A stretch of DNA of 60,000 nt, from assembly GCF_032854445.1 (NCBI RefSeq), contig NC_088301.1, positions 11,220,281 to 11,280,280 of the forward strand, given 5' to 3'. The stretch comes from Liolophura sinensis. Its lineage: Eukaryota; Mollusca; Polyplacophora; Chitonida; Chitonidae. Within the stretch, counting starts at the first letter, position 1; each line of letters opens with the position of its first letter. The position numbers and the translations under genes are program-made. Shown one piece after another: positions 1 through 10,872 of this stretch. The notes beneath the pieces were generated by a model that was not told the DNA's origin, searched no databases, and saw only the letters and a program-made list of their open reading frames with translations.

Positions 1-39
1 TGCAACAAGGAGACACATTACATACACCCTAATGATTCC

Positions 40-172
40 TTTGTCGTCATATGACTGAAAAATTGTTGAGTACGACGTTAAACCCCAAGCACTCACTCAT
101 TCACTCATTTTCATATGACTGAAAAATTGTTGAGTACAACGTTAAACCCCAAGCATTCACACACTCAGTGAG
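40..172 (-). repeat. Interspersed repeat family B, two tandem end fragments
   Basis: Two near-identical copies of a segment reading catatgactgaaaaattg, then gagtac(g/a)acgttaaaccccaagca, lie head to tail. The same motif, in one orientation or the other, recurs at about 5530-5582, 23171-23228 and 26410-26500. It is therefore a dispersed family rather than a local duplication. Only the terminal part of the element is present here. Confidence 0.7.
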
Positions 173-466
173 GAAGGGAACGGTGGCCATCCATAACCTG
201 TTAAGATTACTATAAAAAAGATGGTTTGTTACATATTACCACGGGTATTTCAAAAAAAAAGATAGTAGTGTATTTACATTCAGGTATATATGTGATAAAA
301 TTAGATAAACAGGGCTTTGTAATACTTTTAAACGCCTTAATTCATAGCTCACTGGTTATGTACCAGATGACCATGAGAGAATATGGACCCCTAATTGCCC
401 TGAGTACTTATTGCTGTGAAATGCATCACTAATTTGACAGAAAGTACATAAACAGTGTTCGCTCAG

Positions 467-619
467 AAAACAAAGTTCAAGTTGTTAGATCCAATTGAAA
501 AGATGAAAGGCCTGATTTCTCAGTTCCTGGACGAGAATACGATTCATGCAGATTTCATCTGGCACCTACAGGTCTGGGACAGGACAGGCCCTGGAGTCAT
601 TTCCAGACGCAAGACCTAA
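467..619 (+). CDS. Terminal exon of an unidentified gene (partial)
   Basis: An AG acceptor (gttcgctcag) at 457-466 opens 50 codons that end at TAA 617-619, and an AATAAA lies 20 bases further on. The peptide reads as ordinary globular protein, with a segment FIWHLQVWDRTGPGVISRRK near its end. I do not recognise the family. The combination of acceptor, open frame, stop and close polyadenylation signal argues for a real last exon whose other exons lie left of the window. Its position 5' of the WDR83 exons is odd, because no WDR83 N-terminal exons are found between the two. It may belong to a separate upstream gene, or be nested in a WDR83 intron. Confidence 0.5.
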   Translation, partial: KTKFKLLDPIEKMKGLISQFLDENTIHADFIWHLQVWDRTGPGVISRRKT

Positions 620-639
620 ACATATATGTTTTGTGTCCT

Positions 640-645
640 AATAAA
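640..645 (+). promoter_or_regulatory. Candidate polyadenylation signal AATAAA
   Basis: A canonical AATAAA sits 20 bases after the TAA of the 467-619 exon. This would give a very short 3'UTR. It supports that exon being the end of a transcript. Confidence 0.5.
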
Positions 646-2192
646 TGTCTAAATTAAAGAGAAGAGTTGCTAAATTCTCTTTTGTATTTATCTACTAATC
701 ACTCTAAAGGTGTGCTCAAAAGTTACGAATAATGCAGGGTATGACATGGCTTCATGGTACCTCAACACCCATCCCTGGGAAACCTCACTCAGTTCATTCC
801 GACTTCAATTAAACTGAAGTATCTTGACAAACTCTTCAGTTGAACCTTAGTGAGACAAAATATGCAAAGTGTATATGGGTATATGGACTGTAAAAATCAA
901 GACTGCATGCAGAACAACTGCTAAAAGTACTGGCTTTAGAAATTATTACCAGATAACAAACTCGCAACAAAAAGCCTGATTAAAATATTATGGAAATTCA
1001 CAGCTTGTATGTGTCCCACTGATATTATATATTTAAGTAGCTTTCTCAGGTTATTGACAGGCCTACAGGTACATATATTGGTGATTGAATGATTACCTAC
1101 TGTGAGTCCCCAACACCTTATTTGGATTGGTCGATCACCCCTACAGTGAATAGAACAGTCTCCAAGTGCCTGGCTCACAGTATCAGTTGAGTCCATCTGG
1201 TAAAATCACTACAAGTTACTAACGCTTCAACACTAACTTTGTTCTTTACGGATTTCTGTCCAAAATTTCTCCCTCTTACTGAATTTGACATTTGCAAAGT
1301 ATGTTAGTATTTTCATTGCATTAAATTGAAAAAAAAACCCTACATCCCGTTTAAAGTGATGTTTATGAGCTTGCATCTACTTTTGGCTCTCACCCCCAAC
1401 TTTCAGCTAACCCACACCACATGTTGTTGTGATAAAAATGGACTCAAAAGTGAAGGAACTGGTGGTTATTAGCTAGCCACTTCACATACTCGTCGAAGAG
1501 TCCGAATGTTGATAGTGTCAAATGCAGGAGTTGTAGGCATGCGGCAACGATGTGGGCTGAAATGCCGGTAATTACAAACATGTGCTTAGTCCATCTGCAT
1601 GGGCTCAGTGTTTTTTTTTTCTCTTGTTTTTTACATCTTGACATCCAGCTGAGTCCACAGAAACACAAAAAGTGAACCTTTCTAAACCGTCTCTCCCTGT
1701 CTTGCCAAGCTGGTGAGGCTCTCTCAGATGTGACTGAGGCATGGACAGCTGTCACTTATCAGCTGCCGGTCATCCCCTACTCCCTACAGAGAGTGTATGA
1801 CGTAAGACAACAGCCCTCGCAAGTCATCATGTTATACATTTTTTGAAAATGCGTCAGAAATTATTGAGAAGGTACGGTGATCGAAACCCTCTCACTTTTG
1901 CAGGACTCCTATTTATTCGCGGTAATTACATGGTGGCTTGATATCACAGATAATCTGTGACAGAATACGCCTACTATTCATGAGTTTAATATTTGCATTG
2001 CTTGTACATCAATCCTGACCAGTTAAGATTAATATGTTAATGATAACTTTTGATTGCCTGCCACCTGCCACACCTTGGCTGACGATGTTCATGAAGATTC
2101 ACCTAGATTCAGAATGACTTATCGTATGATCAGCCCATGACTTAGGAACGAGAACCCGCAATTTTCACTCGCATCTTGTCTTCACTAGTCAT

Positions 2193-2425
2193 ATTTATTT
2201 ATTGGATTGATGTCTTACTCCCGTACTCAAGGATACTTCACTTATGTGTTGGCGACCAGCATTATGGTGGGAGTAAACTCACAACCATCTGCAGGTTGCT
2301 GGCAGACTTTCCCACAGTAGGCCGGAGAGTAAACCAGCATGAGCTGGACTTGAACTCACAGCAACTGCATTGATGATAGGCCCCTGGGTCATTGAGACAC
2401 ACTGGCGAGCTAACCACCTCGGCGA
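2193..2425 (-). mobile_element. tRNA-derived SINE, diverged
   Basis: The stretch matches the family seen better at 3705-3971: tttatttattggattgatg tail, cagcattatggtggga core, and tggacttgaactcacagc, which is a B-box on the minus strand. It is clearly mutated compared with the other copies (for example gtaaactcaca for the usual GC-rich core), so it is an older insertion. Confidence 0.75.
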
Positions 2426-3532
2426 AGGCATGTGTGTATAGGCGTGACTGGGCCTTAAAACCGATTTATCATGTACCTGAAGACATGCTATGCTTTCATG
2501 TTTCCCCAGTCTATAGATGGATGTATGTGTATCCTTCATGGGTACAGGATAACAAATTACCAGCCAGATTAATTTAGTAAACCGTTCAATAAATCATAGT
2601 TGGAATAACTTGGTGGCGTCTTCAGAATACCTGGCATCTTAATGACATCTCTTATCAACTACATGTATACTGTTTGCTGACAGTTGTGATTGGTTTGAGC
2701 GTATGAAGTGTGTTACTGGATGCAAGATAATTTGTAGCAGCCAGTTCATTTTAGAATTTTGGACATGTGCCAGACTTGTGCTGGAAACAGGCATCAGTGA
2801 AATGAAAACAAGAGATTGTCGTCTCACTGGTTGATTAATGTTGCCAACCAAATGTCAGTGGTGTGACATCATTTTTGCCCCTGCAGCTTCCCACCAGCCA
2901 GAACAGACAGAACATGTTCCAAACAGGTTCCCTCCACACCCATTTGCTGTTCTGCCTGTTGAGAACATTCAGAGCTGAGAAATAACTTAGATTTGGTAGC
3001 AAGGCTGCCAAAGGGCTCACCTGTAGGAGACAGAATGCAAAACTTCAGCACCTTACATAAAGTACTAAAGTCGTGAATTTGATAATTAACATGCACAGTG
3101 ATGGAACATCCCCATCATGTCACTGTGTTTCATGACCATGTAAAACTTAGGTCAATACATGCAGTACTGTTTGAGATACCACCCTTAACATTTACTTTAA
3201 CATTGATTCTAATACTCATCACCCAAAGTCATGAATTTTGTAATTTGTGGTATTTAGTATGCACACAGCGAATCAACAATGCCCCTTGTGCTATTGTACT
3301 CTACATGTGTGCAAACCCTGAGCTGAATCCCTGCAGTACTGTATAAAATACCACCTCTGACATTTTTTATAACATTGCTTTCCCTGTTATTTGACACCAA
3401 CGTTGATGCAGACGCAGAGTTATGGGTATGACATAAGCTACACCTGTACTCCTTACAGGTGAACAAAAAGTGTTGCAGCAAACTGTAGTGGTGTGTGTAA
3501 TACTGAATCTGTCTGTGTACATGTCTGTTTAG

Positions 3533-6500
3533 GTATTGGATGAGGCCAAGGACAGTGTGACATGTATCCAAGTCTCTGATCATGAAATCCTGACAGGCTC
3601 CGCTGATGGACGAGTTAGAAGATATGATCTTAGAGAAGGCAAAATGGCAGTTGATAGTATAGGAAGTGAGTATACAGTTCTTGCCATCTCTACACTTTTT
3701 AAAGATTTATTTATTTATTTGATTGGTGTTTTATGCCGTACTCAAGAATATTTCACTTATACGATGGCGACCAGCATTATGGTGGGAGGAAACCGGGCAG
3801 AGCCCAGGGAAAACCCACAACCATCTGCAGGTTGCTGACAGACCTTCCCACATACGACCAGAGAGGAAGCCAGCATGAGCTGGACTTGAACTCACAGCGA
3901 CCGCATTGGTGAGAGACTCCTGGGTCATAACGCTGCACTAGAGCACTAACCAACTGAGCCACGGAGGCCCCACTTTTTTTAAGATAGATGTTAATTAGAC
4001 AGTAGTTTTAGGTAACAGTGCTTTTTGTTATTCGGGATTACACTCTTATTTGGGCTCAGCGCAGATTCTAGTCCTGAAAATTGCCTGAGACCACTGTCTA
4101 TGAGTTTTGAACCAACGACCTCAGGAGTCTGGCACCTAATCACCAGCAATACTGTTGCCCTTATTCCTCCAACTGTTCATATAGGAAAGAGTAACTTTCA
4201 GTGTGATTTAAGCATGTTTTTAATTTCATTTTTGGAGACAAAACTACATTGGTTCGATTGGCGTGTACGGGCTTCACAAAAAGTATAATTTTAGCAGTCA
4301 ACACAGAATAATGCCTTCAGAATATACTTGAGTAAACACCTTGCAAACATGTAAAAGGGTTGAAGAATTACAGTACCTTAACCATCGAGACCTTACCCAC
4401 AAAACCTAGGAAATGTGGACCAGTAGACTTTATAGCAAACCCACTTTACCAATTTGGTGATGGGAAACTTTACTGCTCCTGGGGCTAATTGCGTCAAATT
4501 GGTGGCTGTCATTTAGACATTTCTTTTGTGTTTTCAGAGCCAGTGACCAGTGTGAGTTTTACCAGAGATGGTCAGTGTACACTGGTCAGCAGCCTGGACA
4601 ACACACTAAGGCTGCTTGACAAGGATACTGGGGAAATGCTGAATGAGTAAGCGAAGCGAACACCACATAGGCACATCTGTTTTCTGTTCATGTCTTCCTT
4701 TTGTTAAACAGTTGTTTAGTAAATCAGATATATATATATATATATGTATATATTTGTCATTTGCATTTATACATTATTAAAAGCTTTCCTTTTAATGTTA
4801 TGGGAAACTTCATCAGTAACTTACAAGAGGTCTGTGGTTTATCCTGGCATTCCGCCACCTATAAAACTTATCATCATCACATACTCAGGTGAATACTTCT
4901 TGAATATGGCATTAGAGAAACAGTCAAATAAACAAATAAATACATTATTATAGCATTTCAGGTTTATGTACACCTGGAGCTGAAGTACTGGCTGAAGTGT
5001 TACTGATGGCTTTGATAGCAGTTGCTCAGATGGCAAACAATATTAGATTCAAAACATTACATAAATGTACATGCAACTGTACATGTACACTGTCACATAG
5101 TTGTGACTGTACTGGATGCATAAAGCTGTGTTTCCACACGTGTGCAATTACATTTTTCCAATATTTTTCATTTCTCGACATAGTTCTCTGTCAATCCATC
5201 TGCGCCATAAATTCTTGTCCAGTATGTTTCAGACCGATGGTACTAGAAATAGACTTAGAAATAGAAATAGTCAGGTCAAACCAAAGACTTTAAAAATGTT
5301 TTTTGTTGCTGCCTCACTTGGCACTCAGCACTGAGAGGTCAGGGCAAGAAAACAGGACTGGTTGGCCCAGTGTTAGTATAATGTGACTGGGTGTGGTGTC
5401 ATGTCATGTCTAGTGTCTTCGGCATGATACTTCAATGACTGCAGCACCCTTGGTGACACGGACTTACCCTGCCACAAGAAGACCCTGCCACTAGAAGACA
5501 TGGTATATATAGTACACACACCTAAGGACTCCTCGTCGTCATATGACTGAAAGTTTTTTTGCAAGCATTCATTCATTCATTCAGTATTAGAAATACAATA
5601 CATTTTTTCTCTCAAAGAGCTGATGTAACATGCAAGAAAGCAATCCACTGATGAATATGTGATTTATGTTAAATCATCTTTTATTTGCCTTTGCAGATAC
5701 ACAGGCCATAAGAACAGTGATTATAAGATAGACAACTGTTTGAACAGCATGGACACACATGTAATGAGTGGCTCAGAAGATGGAAGTGTCTACATCTGGG
5801 ACCTCCTGGAGGTAAGACTATTTTGTTGGCACACTCTCACTGTTTGTGAGGCTTTGTTGAAGAGAAGTAGAGAGCGCTTATAGGGCCTTGGTTAGAAAAT
5901 CGGTCAGCAAAACATGTGAGGTTGATTTTGTTGAAGACCATTTTGTTTACCAATATAGAGTGTGTATGTCATGTCATGAGAAAGTGTATGAGCAACTTGC
6001 TAAAGGCTGGTGGTTTACCATATCCTTGCCAGTTTCCTTCACCTTTAAAACTTGTCACTGAAATGAAATTTTCTTGAATATGGCATTGAACTATAGACAA
6101 GTAAATAAACATTTATTAGCAAGAGCCCTGGATGGCTGTGTGGTGTAATAGCCTCCATCTGGGACATCTTTTACAAAGCTGTTGCAAAACTACACTTAGC
6201 ATGCTTTTGTACTGTTTAGTATTTATTTATTTATTTGATTGGTGTTTTATGGCATACACAAGAATATTTCACTTATGCGACGGCAGTCAGCATTATGGTG
6301 AGTGGACACCAGGCAGAGCCCAGCGGAAACTCACGACCATCCACAGGTTACTGGTAAACCTTCCAACTTACGGCCGGAGAGGAAGCCAGCATGAGCTGGA
6401 CTTGAACTCACAGTGACTGCATTGGTGAGTGGCTCCTGGGTCATTACGCTGTGCTAGCGTGCTAACCTACTACGCTGGAGGCAATTTGCAACTGTTTCAC

Positions 6501-6931
6501 CAAATGGACCGCTGTAGTCAACTAACCCATGACCAATGGTCATAGGTTCAAATCCATCTCTTGCTGCTGTGGCTGTCAGGATGTTGGGTACCTCTTGAGG
6601 TTCAGTGCTTTAAGTGAAGCGTCCTTAAGTATGATGTCAAATACAAATCTTATAAACTTCTGTTTTCATGATTGTTGTTGTAAGCAAACATACTTTGATT
6701 ATATGATGAATGGCCACAGCAACTGGATTTAGACTTTAGCTAAATGATAAAAATGTTTGAATATATAGTCATGTCTGTGATATTTTGCAGGCCAAGATTG
6801 TGCAAAAGCTAGACCATGGTAAAGGTGTCGTCCACTCAATGTCTCACCATCCTACAGAGAACTGTCTGCTCACAGCTGTGGGACCAAGTGTCTACGTGTG
6901 GAAGTCTAAAGATGCCAGTGAAGCGACATGA
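3533..6931 (+). CDS. WDR83: WDR83/MORG1 WD40 protein, C-terminal four exons
   Basis: Exons are 3533-3665, 4538-4646, 5697-5811 and 6791-6931 (TGA 6929-6931), all with GT-AG borders and matching phases. They encode the last WD40 blades of WDR83 (MORG1), a scaffold known in animals to organise ERK-pathway components and to associate with the spliceosome. Visible signatures are VSDHEILTGSADGRVRRYDL in the first exon, TRDGQCTLVSSLDNTLRLLD in the second, a GHKN start and SEDGSVYIWDL in the third, and HHPTENCLLTAVGPSVYVW in the last. Exon phases are 1, 0 and 0 (first exon ends one base into a codon, second two bases, third in frame). About 165 of the roughly 315 residues usual for the family are present. 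The blades before them are not visible upstream. Introns carry two full SINEs and several older repeats. Confidence 0.9.
3705..3971 (-). mobile_element. Full-length tRNA-derived SINE (reference copy)
   Basis: Read on the minus strand it starts with a tRNA-like head. The A-box TGGCTCAGTTGG lies at about 3950-3961 and the B-box GAGTTCAAGTCC at 3882-3893. A conserved core (gctggcttcctctc, then ggttttccctgggctctgcc) and a 3' end of TTTGATT-type A/T repeats follow. It is flanked by near-identical direct repeats, cactttttaaaga on the left and cactttttttaaga on the right, consistent with a target-site duplication. From memory the central domain resembles the MetaSINE superfamily; I could not check this. 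It lies in WDR83 intron 1 of those visible. Confidence 0.88.
4155..4375 (+). repeat. Interspersed repeat family E, copy 1
   Basis: Shares a block with 33465-33690 and 43285-43480: gattt...gacaaaacta-attggtt, then gggcttcacaaaaagtata, then aataatgccttcagaatat and cttgagtaaaca. All three copies are in gene introns and in the same orientation. I see no coding potential or terminal repeats. Confidence 0.6.
4815..4937 (+). mobile_element. Second SINE-like family (C), 3' fragment
   Basis: Has the order gtggtttatcctggcattcc, cacctataaaactt, cttcttgaatatggcatta, ending in aaataaacaaataaat. The same order occurs at 5985-6115, 30600-30808 and 43900-44112, and reversed at 43050-43165. Its end resembles the tail of the first SINE family, so the two may share a LINE partner. 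Confidence 0.6.
5300..5582 (-). repeat. Interspersed repeat family B, longer copy
   Basis: Ends in the diagnostic aaggactcctcgtcgtcata and tgactgaaag, the same end as at 40-172. It also holds internal sequence (gtgacacggacttaccctgc) that corresponds to the reversed copy at 26410-26665. It lies in the WDR83 intron between exons 4538-4646 and 5697-5811. Confidence 0.6.
5985..6115 (+). mobile_element. SINE-like family C, 3' fragment
   Basis: Contains caacttgctaaaggctggtg, gtttccttcacctttaaaac and ttcttgaatatggcattga, ending near aagtaaataaac. It is a diverged relative of 4815-4937. Confidence 0.55.
6221..6482 (-). mobile_element. tRNA-derived SINE, full length
   Basis: Same organisation as 3705-3971, with tail, core (cagcattatggtgagtgga), B-box (ggacttgaactcacagtg) and a mutated head (ctaacctactacgctggagg). 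It lies in the last WDR83 intron. Confidence 0.8.
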
Positions 6932-7345
6932 ACTGTAGTCTAAGTCTTTCGATGCAAGTGATGTCTAAACCTGACAGTGACGTCATATAAAGGCTAAGCA
7001 TACATGCTAGGCGAGGTGGACATGTACTGCGAGTGAGGAGACTATAACCCTATAGTCTTAAAGATGCCCTTCAGGAGATGCAGGTTCTAAAATCTACACT
7101 TGCCACAAAGCAGTTGCGAAGTCCCTTGACATGCCAGTGAGGAGGTGTGAAGTTTCTTGACGTGACATTAAAGACATGTGGAGTCTTTTTCACATGCCAG
7201 AGAGATGTGGCATCCCATGGCTTGCCAGGGATGAATCTCCATGCTCATGGGGTTCTTTATGTGCCAGTGAAAAGAGGAGTCTCTTGACATGCCGATTCAG
7301 GGATGTAGAGTCTGTTGACATGCCATTGAGAAGATTTGGAGATTG
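6902..7345 (+). repeat. Decayed tandem repeat in WDR83 3'UTR, resembling its coding end
   Basis: The last coding bases (gaagtctaaagatgccagtg, then aagcgacatg) recur downstream in altered form: aagtctttcgatgcaagtga 40 bases on, then gaagtcccttgacatgccag tgaggaggtgtg near 7121, and further copies to about 7340 (gagtctcttgacatgccga, gagtctgttgacatgccat). Units are roughly 40-45 bases and heavily mutated. An ATTAAA at 7168-7173 is a possible polyadenylation signal. Confidence 0.5.
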
Positions 7346-7374
7346 TGTTCAAATTAAGTTTGATTACTTTCTTG

Positions 7375-7500
7375 CCATAAAAACTGAAGTTTTGACATGA
7401 AAATCATGATTTTAAGGCCTTCATGTTCTTCTGAAAGAGCATTCTTACTTACCAAACTTTAAATCAAGATTGGTGAAAATTCTGGCTGGATTGAGTCTTA
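7375..7500 (+). repeat. Interspersed repeat family D, copy 1
   Basis: Shares atcatgattttaaggcctt, cttctgaaagagcattctta and ccaaactttaaatcaa with 52640-52755, which reads atcattttaaggccattgtg, cttctgagaatgcactttca and ccaaacattaggtaaa. Only two copies are seen. Confidence 0.45.
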
Positions 7501-7843
7501 ACTCTACTGGAATCAACCGATATAGTTGAAAAACAAGTCTGAACAACTGAGTGTTTCAGTATTCTTGTATATTCTCAGTATGATGTAGAAAGTAACAAAC
7601 TCAGCAGTTAAAAAACCTGGGGTATCTGAGTTTGCCATGTGAGCCTCTCTGAGGGTAACACGTTCCAGCAGCTTGCCATTCTTTATCATATTACCTTGTA
7701 AATAATAAGATTCACAACACCAACAAAATAGAACATGTAACAAAATATCTGAGCTATAATTACATTTGGCAACAAGTGATGCGGGATGTGCATGTTTTAC
7801 AGGATAAAATGGAACAATAATGCCAATTGCCATCCAAACACGA

Positions 7844-7899
<56 letters not shown>

Positions 7900-8597
7900 A
7901 ATCAGGACATGCCAAATGTAACAATATTGTGGCACATTTGTCATTTGAATAAGAGATAAAATTCTGTGACAGAAATTAACCCTTTGTGTGTCTATAAACG
8001 GACAATCAACAAGGCAAGGGGAAAATGTGGAAGAAATGATGTAAAATATGTTCAACAACCATATACAGTACAAGTAAAATATTTAAGACTCAAAACCTGT
8101 TTTAAAAAGTCAACAAGCTGTATCCTTTCTTGTTAATGTTAGGTTTCAAAAGTTTACTCTAAACTTTGTTAACTGTCAAACATAAAATAATACACAACAA
8201 AGCTAAAAACTCATCCCCATCCCTTCTAAACTCATCACCCCAAATCTCTTAATACCCACTGTATTAAGCACTGTGCAGACAAATACTAACTTGTGATTAG
8301 CAGACTAAGCATAATACTGGTGGTAACTTTGGTGAAAGACTACTGTGCCTTGTATGGTAAGTGTAAAACTTAAATAAATTAACTGTAAAATCACCATAAG
8401 CCATTAGGTCATGTCTCGGTAAATCTTTCCATGTTCATGTAAAGTAACTAAACCGTTAATATATAAAATAAAAACTTTGAGCAACAAAAAGATATAGGAT
8501 TCTCTCAGCTGTATACTTCAGTGAAAAAAAAAAAAACAACACAAAAACATTTGCACATGACTTTTGGGCTTTGTCTTGGTTTTTAGCCAGGACAGTT
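7501..8597. other. Spacer between convergent WDR83 and CIMAP2
   Basis: Holds the (TA)n tract at 7845-7896 and otherwise AT-rich sequence with no supported gene. A minus-strand frame of 186 codons across the TA tract is low complexity and lacks conserved features. No clear CIMAP2 polyadenylation signal was identified. Confidence 0.4.
7845..7896. repeat. (TA)n microsatellite
   Basis: About 26 uninterrupted TA dinucleotides lie between the convergent genes. Confidence 0.95.
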
Positions 8598-10839
8598 TTA
8601 CATGACAGTAGCAGCTTTTCTGGCCATCCAGTCTGTCTGTGTGTTGGTTCTTTGAAGGGCTGCAGTCGGGGGTTCTGGGGTTACCAGAAACACACGGTCC
8701 TCCACACGCACATCCTTGGCCCGAATCCTCTCTCTACAAGGACAGTAAACAGAGAAGTAGATTAGTGGGAATGAACTTTACATATAAAATGACGTCATAA
8801 GCCTGCAATAAAAGAAAATGTCTCCACCTGTCTCATCTAAATTTTTGGAGTTTGGAGTTTATTTTGCTTTCAACATGATTTCAGTGAAAGAGATGTATGT
8901 ACCACAATAATGATTGTGTGTACAGATCAAACTTAATGCCAAGAGACTCATGTATGTAGTGCTGCCTCACTGTGACACCTTGCCAAAGACACCAGACCTA
9001 ATTGTTGTGACACCTCACTCGGGTACAGTATACTGACACCAAACCTGACACCCCACTCAGCTATAGTATACTGACACCCAACTCGGTTAAAGTACTACTC
9101 ACACCAGACTTGATACCCTACTCAGTTCCAGTATACTTACACCAGCCCTGATATCCCCCTCAGTCACAGTATAGGGACAACCCACTCCGTAACAATATAC
9201 CAACACCAGACATGACACCTCACTCATTTACAGCTTACTGACACCCAAATGAGTTATAGTACACGTACAACAGACCCGACACCCCACTCAGTAACAGCAT
9301 GCTCTCACCAGACCTGACACCGCACTTACTTAGAATATACTGGCACTAGACATGACACCTTACTCAGCTTCAGTACACTAACAACAGACCTGACACTCAG
9401 CAACAGCATGTTGTCACCAGACCTGAATGCAGGTCCCCTTCTCACACAAGGCAGACACTTTTGACAGCCCTTGGCCTCTGCAGCCTGTTTAGTATGTAAA
9501 GAGTTGCTGTATGTGCTCACTATAATGTACATATGTATGTAATGTACTTACTTGAGGAATTTGGCCATTTCTGCATTTGGTTTGGTTGTCCTTGACTTGA
9601 AGACACTTGTATGACCATTCTTATGTTGGCACTCATCGAACCTTTGAACGTCATAACGACCTGCTCCAACTGGATTCTGTGAAACACAACAACATGGTTG
9701 TGTAGTAAATGGACATATTAGGCATACATGGTGTTTTTATACACTGTACTTCAGAACTGTGTAGGGGAAACCAATCTGACCGTAGTAAGCCACAGTCCTT
9801 CAACAGGTACCTGACAAACCTACTGATTTGAAGGGGCAACCAAAGCAACAAGATCTGATTCAAACAGGTGACTTCATTTCTGCATCACAGAAACCTGGCA
9901 CTCTAACCATCTAAGACAGCTTGATCACTGGCATTTGATTTATTTATTTGATTGGTGTTTTACGCCGTACTAAAGAATATTTGACTTATACGATGGCGGC
10001 CAGCATTATGGTGGGAGCAGAGCCCAGGGAAAACCCACGAGACTGGCATTTGTAGGCTAGCCACAAGGATTATACATCCCACACTAAATAAGGAAAACTT
10101 GATATGAGTTAACACAAAATAATACCTGCACACAAAAGTTTACCAAACTCAGACAACATCTGGAACAGTTATTGCACAGAAACCAACCTTCAAGAGAATC
10201 AATGAATTCGCCAAATATGCAACACTTAAGGATCAGAGATCGGACTGGTTTTAAACTTGATCTGAACTTGGACACAAAATTTCATCAAAATCTGACAATA
10301 TTTGGAACATTTATGGAGTACATAAGAATTGGATGAGAATGTGTTCATGTCTTGTGGTAACTTTGTGAAACCAAGGCTTGTCCACTCCTGTCCACCTGGT
10401 CAACTACACGTACCTCAACATCAGGACTGTGAAGTACCAGAAGTATTGCTATTGAGTGAACTGTTTGGAGCAGAACTTACCGAGTTCCTAGTGAAAAATT
10501 TCTGTGAGATGCGATCGTTTCTCTGGGCAGAGGAGAGGAAGCCTGGAGCATTACTGGAAGCTGACTTAGAGATGCGTTTATGGTCATAGTGCCCTGGTCC
10601 TGGCTCACTCTAAAACCATGCATAACAACAATGCATTATTAAAGGGGAAGAAAAAACATAACAAGGGTTATTAGAAACCCAACAGCTCGCCGGTATTGGC
10701 TTGAATTGCAGCCTTAGTTGACAGGACATTTAAATTCATATTGAGCAGCTGAAAACTGATAACTGCTGGCTAAAAATGAATTGTGCATTAATAGAAATAT
10801 CATCAAAAACTCTATCTGAAAATATCTTCACATATATTT

Positions 10840-10872
<33 letters not shown>

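Larger units (their letters stand above)
620..3532. other. Non-coding stretch, no supported exon
   Basis: Apart from the SINE at 2193-2425 I see no convincing gene. I looked here for the missing N-terminal WD repeats of WDR83 and found none. The stretch 3060-3390 contains an imperfect tandem duplication of about 160 bp: aagtc(g/a)tgaattt recurs, as does gcagtactgt...ataccacc. A plus-strand open segment at about 1675-1850 ending near a possible donor (gacgtaaga) is too weak to call. Confidence 0.4.

Noticed and set aside
1675-1850. A plus-strand open segment (EALSDVTEAWTAVTYQLP...) ending near a possible gtaaga donor
   Set aside because: The peptide looks plausible, but I could not fix an acceptor, identify the family or link it to either neighbour. 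It does not resemble WDR83.
3946-3961. A tRNA gene on the minus strand (A-box and B-box present)
   Set aside because: The boxes belong to the head of a SINE. The same head recurs in many copies and no clean cloverleaf with an acceptor stem is evident.
7513-8073. A 186-codon minus-strand frame
   Set aside because: It spans a (TA)n tract, is low complexity, and shows no family resemblance. It lies between two convergent genes.
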